Both the position numbers and the translations under genes were made by a program. From Holtermannia corniformis (Eukaryota; Basidiomycota; Tremellomycetes; Holtermanniales): a stretch of DNA of 46,043 nt. How positions within the stretch are numbered: position 1 is the first letter of the stretch; each line of letters opens with the position of its first letter. Shown piece after piece: positions 7,190-17,500 of this stretch. A model generated the notes under the pieces. That model saw only the letters and a program-made list of their open reading frames with translations, did not search any database and had not been told where the DNA came from. The stretch is taken from assembly GCA_001599935.1 (NCBI GenBank), contig BCIJ01000012.1:108735-154777 (forward strand). Reading direction: 5' to 3'.

Positions 7190-10100
7190 TCAGTTCTTGC
7201 GCGCAATCCGTTGGAGGTAGGCCGCGTGCGATTTGCGGCCGTGCGCTGCATATATTCTTGCTGCTAGGTTGAGTGCGATATGGTGAGCAGCCGTAGCGTC
7301 GTATGAGTTCAGGAGTGATGGGAGTGGTGGTATGTGTCCAAGCCAGTATCTCTTTTCATCGTCATCAGCTGACCACACGATCGAGTTCACATAGTCAGTC
7401 CACTCAGCTCGTTTTGCTGTCCATTGCGGGTCCTCAGGTTTGTCCGATCCGTAGCGCGCCCGTCGAGCATTCGTGGCCACTATTCTCTTGATAGGAGAGA
7501 ATTCAGGGCATTCGGCGAAGACGTGGTCGGTGTCTTGTACCGGAGCGCCGCAGTAGTTGCACGTTGGTCGAATTGTATTGGGGTGCCACATACTTTCCTG
7601 ATGGTTGTGTCGAACTTGGCCGGTGCGGGTGATTAGCTGGACCTTGGCAGTAAGCACCGCCGGTGATCGTTGGTAGAAGTATGCAGGCGTGGGTGCCGCG
7701 CCGAGATTGCTGGATAGAAGGCGGTTGCGAAGCGCTGGTGGTTGTCGTTCCAATTGACAGCGAACCAGGCCCTGTTCCACGTACTCACGCCAGTGATCTG
7801 GGTTGTATCCGTGCCGCCCGGTGTACGGCGCGTATTTTGCCATTGATGCTGTCATTGCGGGTATGAGTCCAGTTCCTGAGAAAAGGGCAGCTTGGCGATG
7901 AGTGGCGGCGGCCAGCGTGTCGGCTTGAGCGTTCAGGCGCGAATCTGGGTCAGTTCCATCAGTATGGGCCCGAACGTGCTCTACCGTGGCCGGTGAAGCA
8001 CGGGCGGCTCTTATCAGTGGGCTGTAGAAGTCGCGGGCGCGAGCGCCCATTGCTTGCTGGTTGGAGTTGGGTTCGCGGGCTTGTGTAGCAGACTGCACGC
8101 CGTTGAGGTAGTCACTGATGATGCGAGTTTGGGGTGTGGGGGGCGCCACCGATAGCGCCGCGGTCAGAGCAAAAAGCTCCCCATGCGTCGATTGGGTGAA
8201 CTGACCTTGGAGCTTGAAAGAGGCAGACAGTGGTCCCACCACTGCGGCTGTAGTTGTTGGGACCGCTTGCAATGCTCTGTGGCTACCGTCTGTGGCCCAG
8301 TCTTGTCCCAAGTGTGGAGTCGGGTGGAAGGATGTCCTGACAATGGCCAGGACACCCGCTTGACGGTCAGCGCGGCTCCTGAAGACCATGGGGTCAACCG
8401 TGAAGAAGGCATCTGGCAGGATCGTACCACGCATCCAGTTGTGAAGTCGACCGGCGCGCCTTTGTTGCAGTTCGGTCATGTTGTGTATTGCATGAGGTAG
8501 GTCGTGCACGGAGACACGGTAGTTGGCGGTGCTTCGAGGCAATGATTGTATGACACGCAGGTCATGGCCGTTCAGGGATCGGTGTGGTTGGAAGGCTGCG
8601 AGTTTGCGTGCAATGTGTACAAGGGTGTGCCTGCCAGTAGTGAGGCTACTTTGGTCAGTGTCGATGATCTGGGTGTCGGTGAGTGCCATGTATTCCGAGG
8701 CCGCAGACCATGTTGGTGGTATGGCAGTGAATTTACGTCCAGAGGGTCCAGGGCGGCCACCCACCAGGCGTTGCCGCTCTGCATCATTTGTCGGCCAGGC
8801 TTCCGTTGGTGGAGCACAATGGTTGTCGATGCATGTCCAGTTGGCAATGGTGATGGTAGCCATCTTTCGGAAAGTAGGCAGGCGGTGGTTGAGCGCGCGT
8901 AGCATCATGTCAATCGCAACTTCCCCGTTGATGCGGTAGAACGAGGGGAAACCGAAGCCATGTTCTGAGAGCGGAAGAGAGAGAATCTCCGACTGCGTAT
9001 AGTCAATTGATAGGGCGCGGCACACTTTGCGTGTGAGGGCGTGGTCTAGTTCAAGCGCCATCTTAGCGGTGAGTGGGCACAGATGTAGTCGGGGTCGAAC
9101 CTGCGGCACGAGAAATCCCCATGCAGCTCGCCGGAGTAGTGCAAGTGGGTATTCATGTCTGTCAATAGGGGAGTTCTGGATGATGTGTAGGCACGCTTTC
9201 AGAGTACTTGCCTGGCTCGACCAATTTGTGCGCAGAATCTTGGGTTCATTAGTGATCGGGACATTGTGCACACCCGTGGCACCTGTGAATGGGATCTGCG
9301 GAGGGTTCTCGCAAGGTGTCCCCATTGTAAAGCAGGCCGTCTTGTCCGGGCTGTCCCAGGCGATCTGTATGCCATATGTAGATTGGAATTGTTCGCTTAG
9401 CTTCACTGCTCTTTGAAGCCCTAACCAGGATGTGGCAAACAGGATGGAGTCGTCCATAGCTTCAACGCATACGAGGCGTACAGTGATGTAGTCCGAAGGC
9501 GTATGCGGCGCATTGAGGTGGCGCTGTCGGGTTGTCATTGTTGGGACATCCTTGTCGGGAAGGATGGCTGACAGCCAGTGCGAAAGCATCGCCATCGATA
9601 GCGTGTATTTGATCGGGCTGGCGGGGTCGCCTTGCTTCGTTTGTCCTGTTGTATGGAAGGCTTGACCGATTCCGTCTNGGCTCTTGACCTGGAGGCTGAT
9701 GTTTGCAGAGCGTAGCATTTCGAACTCTGCGATGCCGAGTGGTAGACCGAAGAAAGCAATGGCATCACGGAACGCGCTGGGGCTGAGGTAGTCAAAGCCT
9801 TTTGTGTGATCACACTTTATCGCATAGACGGTCTCCCCATTGAGCTGAAGCGCCTTGTCAACTTGTGCAAGTAGGCTGGTGAGGTCCCCTGCTTGTAGGC
9901 CAAACTGCGTGGCGATTTGGGTCGCAGGGAGGAGACCAAGTCTAGTTGCGTAGTCTTGTAGATTGGTGGTGAACCACGACGCGATGACGTTGTGGAGACA
10001 GTTCGCAAAGACTATGCCTCTGTAGTTGCCAGGGTCGGAATTATCACCTCGCTTGAAGAGCGGTGAGACGAAGTTCTGCTTCAGTGCGTCTGGAAAATAG

Positions 10101-13100
10101 CTGTTCACCAGCGAGTAGTTACAAAGTTGCAGGATGATTTGAAGAAATTCAGTGGGTGCGTGACGTATGGCCCATTTCTCCCACCCGTCCGGGCCAGGTG
10201 AGGGTCTCGGTTTACCCCGACGCAGCGTGCTCTGAAGGTCCTTATATTCCATGGGAATGGGCCACTTCATGGGGTCTGCTTGTGTACGTGCGCGGAAGGC
10301 TTGGGCAGTCGGGGAGTCCATCCAGGGTTTCTCTGTGACTGGCACCTCGGGAGGCTGGACGTGGTTGATCAGTTTGTCGAAGTAATTCGTCCATGTTATT
10401 AGCCGCGTCGAAGGGTTCGTGCTCAGCTCGGAGGCGCCTTCTTCTTGGTTGGCTTCGAGGTTGCGCAGGATCGGCGGATTTGTGAGAAGGGTGGGGTCAA
10501 ACAATCGCTTGATGTTGCCGCCTGCTAGCGCTGATTTGATGTCTGCCTTCAATCGATCCGCGGACATCTGGACGAGATGTTTCCTGCGGTCACGGCGAAG
10601 CATCTTAGTCAAGTTGTTACGTCTGCTTTTGAGTATGTCGACAAGGTCCAGCGGTAGAGGGTTTGGAATAAGATGTATGGTGCGAAGTTCAGGCTTCCGG
10701 AGGAGTTGCTCTTGGATGGTGCCCATTTGTGCCGCGCGTATCAGTCGGTTCAGGCTTTTGATATCTGCTGCTGTCGCATCGCCCGCGGGTGAATTCTGGG
10801 GTGCAAGTTTAGGGTTGACTGATCCTGGTTTGGCGCGTTTGAACGAAGCATTGCAGGCCTCGGTGAAGATGGCGTGGCACCATCGCAGCAGGTCATCATA
10901 AGCTGCATCCGTAAGTATGGGTGTTGTTGGCGCGGGTCTGGTCTGCATGTTGGCTTTGATATGGTTGCGGAACGTCTCGTATTGTTCATCGTCCTTGTCT
11001 TTGGGCATGCGGAGGCGAGTGGGTGCGAGATTTCGTATTGTACGTGTGCAGGGGGCTGTGAATCCTGTCCAAAAGTGGGCGAGGGCGGGTCGGTGGTCTG
11101 CACCCGGGATGTCAGCATCCTGTATCGATTTGATTGAGTGAGGGACGAGTGTTGGGCCAAGGGTTAGTCTGTCGATGATGCGTTTTGCATTTCCTCTGCG
11201 GAATGTCCAGTTCGTGTCGGCGTCATTCTTCCCGTGTTCCTCCCAACTGTCGCGGGCCGTTGTGTCGTTGAGAAAGTTACGGTATGCAAATGCTTGCATG
11301 TCCATTGCCCCAGTGTTGCTTGTGCTGTAATCTTGTATTTCGCAAGGTTGTAGGTGAGCATTGATGTCTCCTCCCAGTAGCCATGCTTCGCAGCCCGTAG
11401 TCAGTTTTTGTGCTTCCTTCCAGAATCGTTCAAGTTCGGCAGCGTACTGGGGTAGTTTGCGTGCGGTCGGGACGTAAGCTACGATTACGCGTAGGGTACG
11501 GGGACGGTTGAGCTCATCAGTCATGCGGATATCTACCGCTCCTAGACGACCGGCCGATACTGGGCGTGAGTCGATGGGTACCACGCGTTCGACTGTTGCG
11601 GAGCGATGTACCAAGATGGCGACCCCGGTGGAGTGTCCCCCTGCAGCTGGCCAATCATGGACTGCGTACTCACGGTGGACTATGACATTGGCTGGGTGGT
11701 TGCGGAGGTGGTGATGATTGACCAGCTTGAATGTTTTGCCCGGGGCTACCCAAGTTTCGCTGAGGAGGACGACATGTGGCCGTAGCCGGGCGATCAATTC
11801 TAAGATTGCTGCAAACTTCGTGGTGTTTTTAATCAGGCTGCAGCAGTTGATCATAAGTGCGCTGGTCGGCTCTGACGCCGCTACTGGTTGTGATAGGAGA
11901 GCACATGCTATGATCAATGTCCAGGGTGCCGGCAGTTTGAGCAACTCGGTCTGCGGGTCACGGAGCCACCGTGGTATTTGGAGTAGAAAGAACAAGGTAT
12001 AGCATACGCTGTTTAGTAAGGAGTGTATTAGGCTGGTGGTGGCCCATCGTGCAGTATCGAGGTCGCGAATCGTTTGCGGGGAGGCGTGTCGTTCTGAAGG
12101 GGAGTGGGGGAGTTTGAGCGGTTGAGCGACATCCGCCAGCATCAGGCCTGGGTTGATCAATAACAATCGATGGCAGGGGGGTTTGCTTACGTCCGACATG
12201 TGAGAGTCTTGCGGGCCAGCAAGGTGATCATCGGTGTCCATGGGTGTCGATGTCTCGCCATTGTTCTGTGTGTTCGTTGTGCTGGAAGGAGTGGACGTAT
12301 TGCCTTTGGTCTTCTTGTTCCGGGGCGAACCCTGGGTGGATTGTTGACGGGTTGTTCCTTTCAATGCCAGGGCTCCTCGCGTCTGTGGGCCAGTAACAGG
12401 GGGCTGGGAAACATTGAGCGTGTTTGCAGGCGCGTGTGGGTTTGCGGGTGCTGCAATCGTGGACAGTAACTGAGGGCCAGCGAGTGACTGTGGCTGGGCG
12501 AAGGGCGTTTCTTTTCCGGCGGGTCCTTCAGAGATCGTAAGCCGTGGAAGCTGGAGGGAAGGGGGCGGTCCCAATGCAGCGACGGTTGGCGGGTTGATGG
12601 CGTTGATGGCAGCCTGCGTGAGCTTGATATCCGACTCGATAGTGGCGAGCGTTGTTGTGATAGCATTGATATCGTCGTGAAGTCGGGCAATCCGATTGTG
12701 GTTGGGATTAGGATCATCATGACAGTCGTCGAGACGGCGTTTAAGGTCCTGTCGTTCTCGTTCGAGATTGTCTGAGCGCGTGTGGAGTCGTCCTAGATCC
12801 AACTGGGATGTGAATCGCTTGATGTTGGCGTCTTCACGTTGCGAGTGTATGTCTGCGATTGCTTCAGAGCGGTTGGCGTGCTTGGTGGCAAAGTCGGCAA
12901 AGATAGTGTTCGTCTTGAACATCAGCTGGCCATATCTGAATTTGGTATCAGCGTGTAAGAGGATCCTGCTGGGCAACATGTACTTGTCCAGGCGTCGTTC
13001 GTAAGACCTCATGGTGTCTTCATTTTTTGTCAACACTGCGCTCATCGTTGCAGTCGCAGCGTTAACAGCTTCTGTGATGGCGGCAGTGGTCTGTTCCTCG

Positions 13101-13633
13101 TTCGGCCCGTTACCATAGCGTTGCTGTATGGAGCTCTGTTCCGAAGCGGAGCGTAGGCCTCGACCGTTGAGGTGATATACAAAGTCGTATGTGCGCGGCG
13201 TGATCTTTGAGCGCTGCTGACAGATGTATAGCGCGACCGCCATGGAGCTGGGAATGATGACAAAGAAACCGTTGGGGTGCGAATCGTGATATGCCTGAGG
13301 AGATGGTTCGTAAGCGGTCAGGGCAGAGCTGAGGTGAGGGAGTGGTCTTGAACGTACGCAGCGGATGTGGTCTCTGGTGTCATTGGCTTCGTTGTAGTTT
13401 ACGATCCAGTTGTTGACGTCGTCGGTGAGTTCCTTCTTGGTGAGGTCCGCAACGCCTTCAACAGCGAGCATGGTTGGAAAAAGGCATGGGATGAACATTG
13501 CGTGTCTGTCTGCCTTCACCGTATATCCGGAGTGAGCGTTCGGGTCGTTCCCGGCTGCTGTGCCTATGTAGGCCGGGATCTCGAAGGGCGCGAAAGCGGG
13601 TTCGGTAATGTGGGAGGGTAAAAACAGCAACAA
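7190..13633 (-). CDS. LINE polyprotein: ORF1-like region, APE endonuclease, reverse transcriptase, RNase H, CCHC knuckle
   Basis: A single frame of about 2,147 codons; the first ATG is at 13498 (residue 46 of this numbering). Residues about 185-355 form a charged coiled coil, followed by low-complexity linkers: an ORF1-like part. APE endonuclease is at about 590-850 (NCCSLI, LLSETW, LLGGDINAH, IDRLTLG, DHRP). Reverse transcriptase is at about 1060-1470, with SPGPDGW, NYRGI, KCDHTKGFD, GQTKQGDPASP and active site AMDDS, where related enzymes usually have (F/Y)ADD. RNase H is at about 1780-1910 (ATDGSH, THGELFAL, SDYLNG, then an NAQADTLA helix). The C-terminal knuckle CNYCGAPVQDTDHVFAEC is at about 2025. 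The fusion of ORF1 and ORF2 parts in one frame is notable. One N at 9678 makes one residue unknown. Confidence 0.9.
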   Translation of the reverse strand: MLLFLPSHITEPAFAPFEIPAYIGTAAGNDPNAHSGYTVKADRHAMFIPCLFPTMLAVEGVADLTKKELTDDVNNWIVNYNEANDTRDHIRCVRSRPLPHLSSALTAYEPSPQAYHDSHPNGFFVIIPSSMAVALYICQQRSKITPRTYDFVYHLNGRGLRSASEQSSIQQRYGNGPNEEQTTAAITEAVNAATATMSAVLTKNEDTMRSYERRLDKYMLPSRILLHADTKFRYGQLMFKTNTIFADFATKHANRSEAIADIHSQREDANIKRFTSQLDLGRLHTRSDNLERERQDLKRRLDDCHDDPNPNHNRIARLHDDINAITTTLATIESDIKLTQAAINAINPPTVAALGPPPSLQLPRLTISEGPAGKETPFAQPQSLAGPQLLSTIAAPANPHAPANTLNVSQPPVTGPQTRGALALKGTTRQQSTQGSPRNKKTKGNTSTPSSTTNTQNNGETSTPMDTDDHLAGPQDSHMSDVSKPPCHRLLLINPGLMLADVAQPLKLPHSPSERHASPQTIRDLDTARWATTSLIHSLLNSVCYTLFFLLQIPRWLRDPQTELLKLPAPWTLIIACALLSQPVAASEPTSALMINCCSLIKNTTKFAAILELIARLRPHVVLLSETWVAPGKTFKLVNHHHLRNHPANVIVHREYAVHDWPAAGGHSTGVAILVHRSATVERVVPIDSRPVSAGRLGAVDIRMTDELNRPRTLRVIVAYVPTARKLPQYAAELERFWKEAQKLTTGCEAWLLGGDINAHLQPCEIQDYSTSNTGAMDMQAFAYRNFLNDTTARDSWEEHGKNDADTNWTFRRGNAKRIIDRLTLGPTLVPHSIKSIQDADIPGADHRPALAHFWTGFTAPCTRTIRNLAPTRLRMPKDKDDEQYETFRNHIKANMQTRPAPTTPILTDAAYDDLLRWCHAIFTEACNASFKRAKPGSVNPKLAPQNSPAGDATAADIKSLNRLIRAAQMGTIQEQLLRKPELRTIHLIPNPLPLDLVDILKSRRNNLTKMLRRDRRKHLVQMSADRLKADIKSALAGGNIKRLFDPTLLTNPPILRNLEANQEEGASELSTNPSTRLITWTNYFDKLINHVQPPEVPVTEKPWMDSPTAQAFRARTQADPMKWPIPMEYKDLQSTLRRGKPRPSPGPDGWEKWAIRHAPTEFLQIILQLCNYSLVNSYFPDALKQNFVSPLFKRGDNSDPGNYRGIVFANCLHNVIASWFTTNLQDYATRLGLLPATQIATQFGLQAGDLTSLLAQVDKALQLNGETVYAIKCDHTKGFDYLSPSAFRDAIAFFGLPLGIAEFEMLRSANISLQVKSXDGIGQAFHTTGQTKQGDPASPIKYTLSMAMLSHWLSAILPDKDVPTMTTRQRHLNAPHTPSDYITVRLVCVEAMDDSILFATSWLGLQRAVKLSEQFQSTYGIQIAWDSPDKTACFTMGTPCENPPQIPFTGATGVHNVPITNEPKILRTNWSSQASTLKACLHIIQNSPIDRHEYPLALLRRAAWGFLVPQVRPRLHLCPLTAKMALELDHALTRKVCRALSIDYTQSEILSLPLSEHGFGFPSFYRINGEVAIDMMLRALNHRLPTFRKMATITIANWTCIDNHCAPPTEAWPTNDAERQRLVGGRPGPSGRKFTAIPPTWSAASEYMALTDTQIIDTDQSSLTTGRHTLVHIARKLAAFQPHRSLNGHDLRVIQSLPRSTANYRVSVHDLPHAIHNMTELQQRRAGRLHNWMRGTILPDAFFTVDPMVFRSRADRQAGVLAIVRTSFHPTPHLGQDWATDGSHRALQAVPTTTAAVVGPLSASFKLQGQFTQSTHGELFALTAALSVAPPTPQTRIISDYLNGVQSATQAREPNSNQQAMGARARDFYSPLIRAARASPATVEHVRAHTDGTDPDSRLNAQADTLAAATHRQAALFSGTGLIPAMTASMAKYAPYTGRHGYNPDHWREYVEQGLVRCQLERQPPALRNRLLSSNLGAAPTPAYFYQRSPAVLTAKVQLITRTGQVRHNHQESMWHPNTIRPTCNYCGAPVQDTDHVFAECPEFSPIKRIVATNARRARYGSDKPEDPQWTAKRAEWTDYVNSIVWSADDDEKRYWLGHIPPLPSLLNSYDATAAHHIALNLAARIYAAHGRKSHAAYLQRIARKN

Positions 13634-13690
13634 AATGATATATTCCCAATCAACGTAGGTCTTGGAAGTCTCTGATCATTTGATGCAGTT

Positions 13691-14045
13691 TCAATCAGAA
13701 AAACTTTGTAGCGTCTTGGGCTGCGGCAAGAAACATTGCTTGAGTAATCTGATTAATGTTTCGCGCACGGTCATCGTTTCGGCTCCGCCGTTATTGACTT
13801 GCGGCTGGATGCGCATCTCGTAGCGTGATGTGCTGTGCCGTTTCACCGTGTTACGAAGAATAGAGTGCTTGGATGTACCGAGTACAACTCGATGTCTCCA
13901 CCACGAGCGTCGGAGGACCTTTGGTCGAGCATTGTTGACGCGCTGCGTTCTCATTCATGTCCAGTGGTAGAAAGAGGCCCGTCCTGTCGCGATCGAACGC
14001 ACGCGACAGCTTTGTGAGAGTGTCCCACGAGGTTGCCAGCGTCAT
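13691..14045 (-). CDS. Small hypothetical protein (102 aa), next to the LINE 5' end
   Basis: Two exons, 14045-13879 and 13832-13691, are joined across a 46-nt GTACAT...CACAG intron in phase. The N-terminal half is mixed. The C-terminal half has a strand-turn-strand pattern (YEMRIQPQ, NNGGAET, MTVRETLIRLLKQ) that resembles the N-terminal half of the small family gene at 3936. It then ends abruptly about 15 bp from where the LINE frame begins. It may be a family member whose 3' end was lost on retrotransposon insertion, or an unrelated small gene. The start at 14045 is the first ATG of the frame. Confidence 0.35.
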
Positions 14046-14518
14046 GATTCGAGTCTCACCAAGTGCTGATCATCAGTGCTTGTGCGATCAATAACAGTCT
14101 GCGGCCATCCACCGAGGGGATGCCACCCACGCTTGACTTTTTGCTTTTCGCCAATTCCCGCCGCGAAGATTACAAACTGGTACGCGTCTCCAAACGTCAA
14201 CAAAGCGTGCAACGGCAGCGCAACGAGCTCTCGCTGTCTTGTCAGTCGTGAGCAGCGTACAGCGAGCGAGGTAGCAGGCAGTAGGAAGCGCGACGGACGC
14301 TTTGTACCTCGTTGTCGGTGAGTAAACGCTGACGGCGTGTCGGTCCGTGCGGTGGCCACGACGCACGGGCCGTTTCAGTCGAGATGCTGAGGACGGCGCT
14401 GATGGTGCTCATGGGCAGCTGACGGCTGGTGTCAAGTCTCGGCAGTACTGACAGCTTGATCACTGGTATCAACGGTATGTTGCATCTCGCTCACAGCTCG
14501 CCACTGACAGCCATCAAG
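14046..14518. other. Promoter/5' UTR region of the Num1-like gene
   Basis: No coding gene is supported. A probable 5' UTR intron, GTATGT...CTGACAG, ends about 6 nt before the chosen ATG at 14519. Confidence 0.45.
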
Positions 14519-17500
14519 ATGGAGGATCCATTCGCAGGCCCGCCGCTCGGTGCGACTCGCACTCTCCCCCGCCAGCGCTCCAGGCCAGATCTCAGCCATG
14601 CACTCCCTCCACCCCCACTGCAATCCTCTACTTCCTCTACCTCTCTTCACCAACAATACATTGGCGCCGCTCCCTCTTTACGATCTCAACTCCAGTCACT
14701 CCTTGATGAAAAAACCAACCAGCTCCAAATGGCCGGCATGATGGGCCAGCGGATCTTGCAGCAACAGACAGAACTCGAGGGCCGGATCCGGGATCTCGAA
14801 GCGGCCGAGCGGGAGGAGGATGGTATCGAGGGCGAGGCGGCGGTGCGTGCCAAGCTCGAGGAATTGGAGCGTGCAATGCTCGGTTGGGAGCGAGAGAATG
14901 ACGATCTGATGCGGAACCTTGGCGCAAAGGTGGGTGTGCTTGTTCAATGCACGGCTAAGGACCGCAGAACCAGGACTCGCCGACATTACCCGTCGCCGTG
15001 TCCCCCGCAACACCTGGTAAAGAGGGTCACGTTTCAACAGCCGACGCAGAAGCAACCCCAACGGTCCCCGTCCCGCCCACACCATCCAACCGGCGCGCTC
15101 GCAACGCTCAACACCGACAACTCGATATGGAGTTCGCAACCGAGATTGGGCAGAACCTGCTCGTCGAGGTCCGCAGGCTACAGGCGCTGCTTGTTGAACG
15201 CGACCGTGCAATCGCAGAGAGCATCGAGGAGCGTACAGAGATGGAGCGCCAGGCCGAAGTCATGGCCGGGCTGCTTCGCACGTCTGAAGCGGGATTAGGT
15301 AGGCTCTACGTCTGGCCGGTGACCACGCTAACAACCCAGAACGCGCAAAGGAAACCAACTGGAACCTCGAAGTCGCCGTTCAAGAACTGCGCGCGACCCA
15401 CAGCGACGCGCAGAGTTCCCTTCTCAAGGCTGAAAACGAGCAAAAGCGGCTCACAAAGTCGTTGTCGACGCTGCGCGAGACGGCCGAGGCGCACAAGAAC
15501 GAAGCGGACCGAGCGCAGGCAGCGTTGAGTGAACTCAAGACCAAGCACGAGACGGACATGGCGCAGATGCGCAAGAGTACGGCCGGGCTCCAGCGGGACA
15601 AGAGTGACCTGTTGGGCGAGCTGAATGCGGAAAAGCAACGCCGGGCGGGTCTGCACGGGGCACGCAGTGGCAGTAGGCTTGCGAGCGCTTCGCCGAGCAT
15701 GTTGAGCCCAGCGCCGTCGCACGACAGCGATGATGATGTCTTTGGTGGCACGGGCGCCAAGAAGCGCGGGCCGGGCTTTGACGGCCACGGTCAAGCCTTG
15801 TCCCCGTCAGAACTGTACCAATCCGACTTTGACTCGCCGGATCGTTCGCCACTACGCCGCCCGAGCTTCAACGCGCGCCAGCACACGCCCCTGGCCGAAC
15901 CGAGCATCAACGAGCTCGATGACCTCCGACGTCAGATCGAAGGCTTGCAGAGTCAAGTCAAGCAGGAGCGCGAGGCCAAGGCGGTCCTGCAGGAACGGCT
16001 CGAGCAGGCTGGCACCGGCGCAAAGACTAGCATGCTCAAAGTCCCGACAGACGACAAGTGGGAAGACGAGAGCGATGATCAGCCTTCACCCGTCCCAGCA
16101 CGCAGCTATGCCTCGCGCGGTCGTGGTTCATCTCGAGGTCGTCGAGGCCGCGTCGCTGCCCGGCCAACAGCGCAAGCAATCTTCAACCGCGGCTCGCCAG
16201 CACCTAGTATCACCGACAGCTCTCCGGCCCGGTCCGAAGTCCTCGATCCCATGTTTGCCACATCGCGCTCGCTCTCTGTCGAACCAGAAGATGATCTCAT
16301 CAAGACGCCAGAAAACGAGTCGCGCTACTCTACCATCTCTCGTCGTGGCACTCGTGCGGCGGGTATTACCCGACCGGAGAGCTTCATGGGTCCTACGGCT
16401 GCCCTTAGTGATGAGCTTGCCGGTGGAGCGTTTGGCTCCTCGAGTGGGTTCGAAGGTGCCGACAAGGCGTTCGCCGAGTTTGGCGACGTCGCGGGCGATC
16501 TTGGCCCTTCGTCGGATGAAGACGAGGTCGTCAATGTTGGTGTAGAAATTGGTATCCAGACGAGTCCGATCGTCGAGACGGTCGGTCTCCCTGCGCCGGC
16601 GGCTACGCCTCGCAAGTTGCCAGCGCGCAACCTTTTGGGTATCACCGAGACCCTGCCTGAATTATCAACGACGGATACGCTGGCTGGTGATGTAACACCG
16701 ACCAAAGCGACCGTCCCACTACCGCAACCGCCTCCCACCCCTCTTAGCCGCGATCACCTGCGCGCCCACTCAGCCCAGTATGCCACTGAAAACGAAGCCG
16801 AGTCGACCGATGCAGACTACGAGTCCGCACGCGAGAGCGTGGCAACCATGACCCCGAGCCAATCCCTGAGTGACCTCACGTACGAGACCGGTCAAGAGTA
16901 TCTCTCCATGGCGGCGGAATCGAGTGCAGGTGAAGACAGCGATGAAGACGCGCGCGGGCACACCCTTACCGGACGTCGCTTCAACGGACTCAACAATGTT
17001 GGCGGTACCCCGTCTCGCTCGCCTTGGGCCAAACGCCAGCCGGAAGTCGTCGAGCGCATCGTGGAGAAGATTGTCGAAATCCCCGTCGAGAAAATCGTCC
17101 ACGTCGATCGCATCGTTCAAGTCCCTGTCGACCGGATCGTGGAAAAGATTGTCGAGGTCCAGGTAGACCGGATCGTCGAGGTCCCCGTTGAAAAGATTAT
17201 CGAAAAGGAGGTTCAAGTCGACCGGATCGTCGAAAAGGTCGTCGAGAAGATTGTCGAGGTCCAGGTCGAGCGTATTGTCGAAGTGCCCGTTGACAGGATC
17301 GTGGAGAAGACGGTCGAAGTTCCAGTCGACAGGATCGTCGAGGTCGAACGCATCGTCGAGAAAATCGTCGAGGTACCCGTTGACAAGATTGTCGAGAAGC
17401 TTGTCGAGGTGGAGAAGCGCGTCGAAGTGCCCATCCAAGTCGAAAAGATTGTCGAAGTCGAGCGTATCGTTGAAAGAATCGTCGAGGTCCCAGTTGACAA

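Larger units (their letters stand above)
7059..13678 (-). mobile_element. Long non-LTR (LINE) retrotransposon, APE-RT-RNase H type
   Basis: Coding sequence occupies 7190 to about 13678 and a 130-nt 3' UTR lies at 7059-7189. There are no LTRs. The order endonuclease, reverse transcriptase, RNase H, zinc knuckle is that of I/Tad/R1-group elements. The frame is uninterrupted apart from one N (9678), so the copy is young or selected. Its 5' end is uncertain: the open frame runs up to an in-frame stop near 13680 with no ATG before 13498, which suggests mild 5' truncation. No exact copy of the target duplication is found upstream; a partly similar GGAAGTCTCTGAT lies at 13664-13676. Confidence 0.9.

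Noticed and set aside
13664..13676. GGAAGTCTCTGAT as the 5' target duplication of the large LINE
   Set aside because: It matches GGACTCCGAT only with several indels; chance similarity cannot be excluded, so it is not used as evidence.
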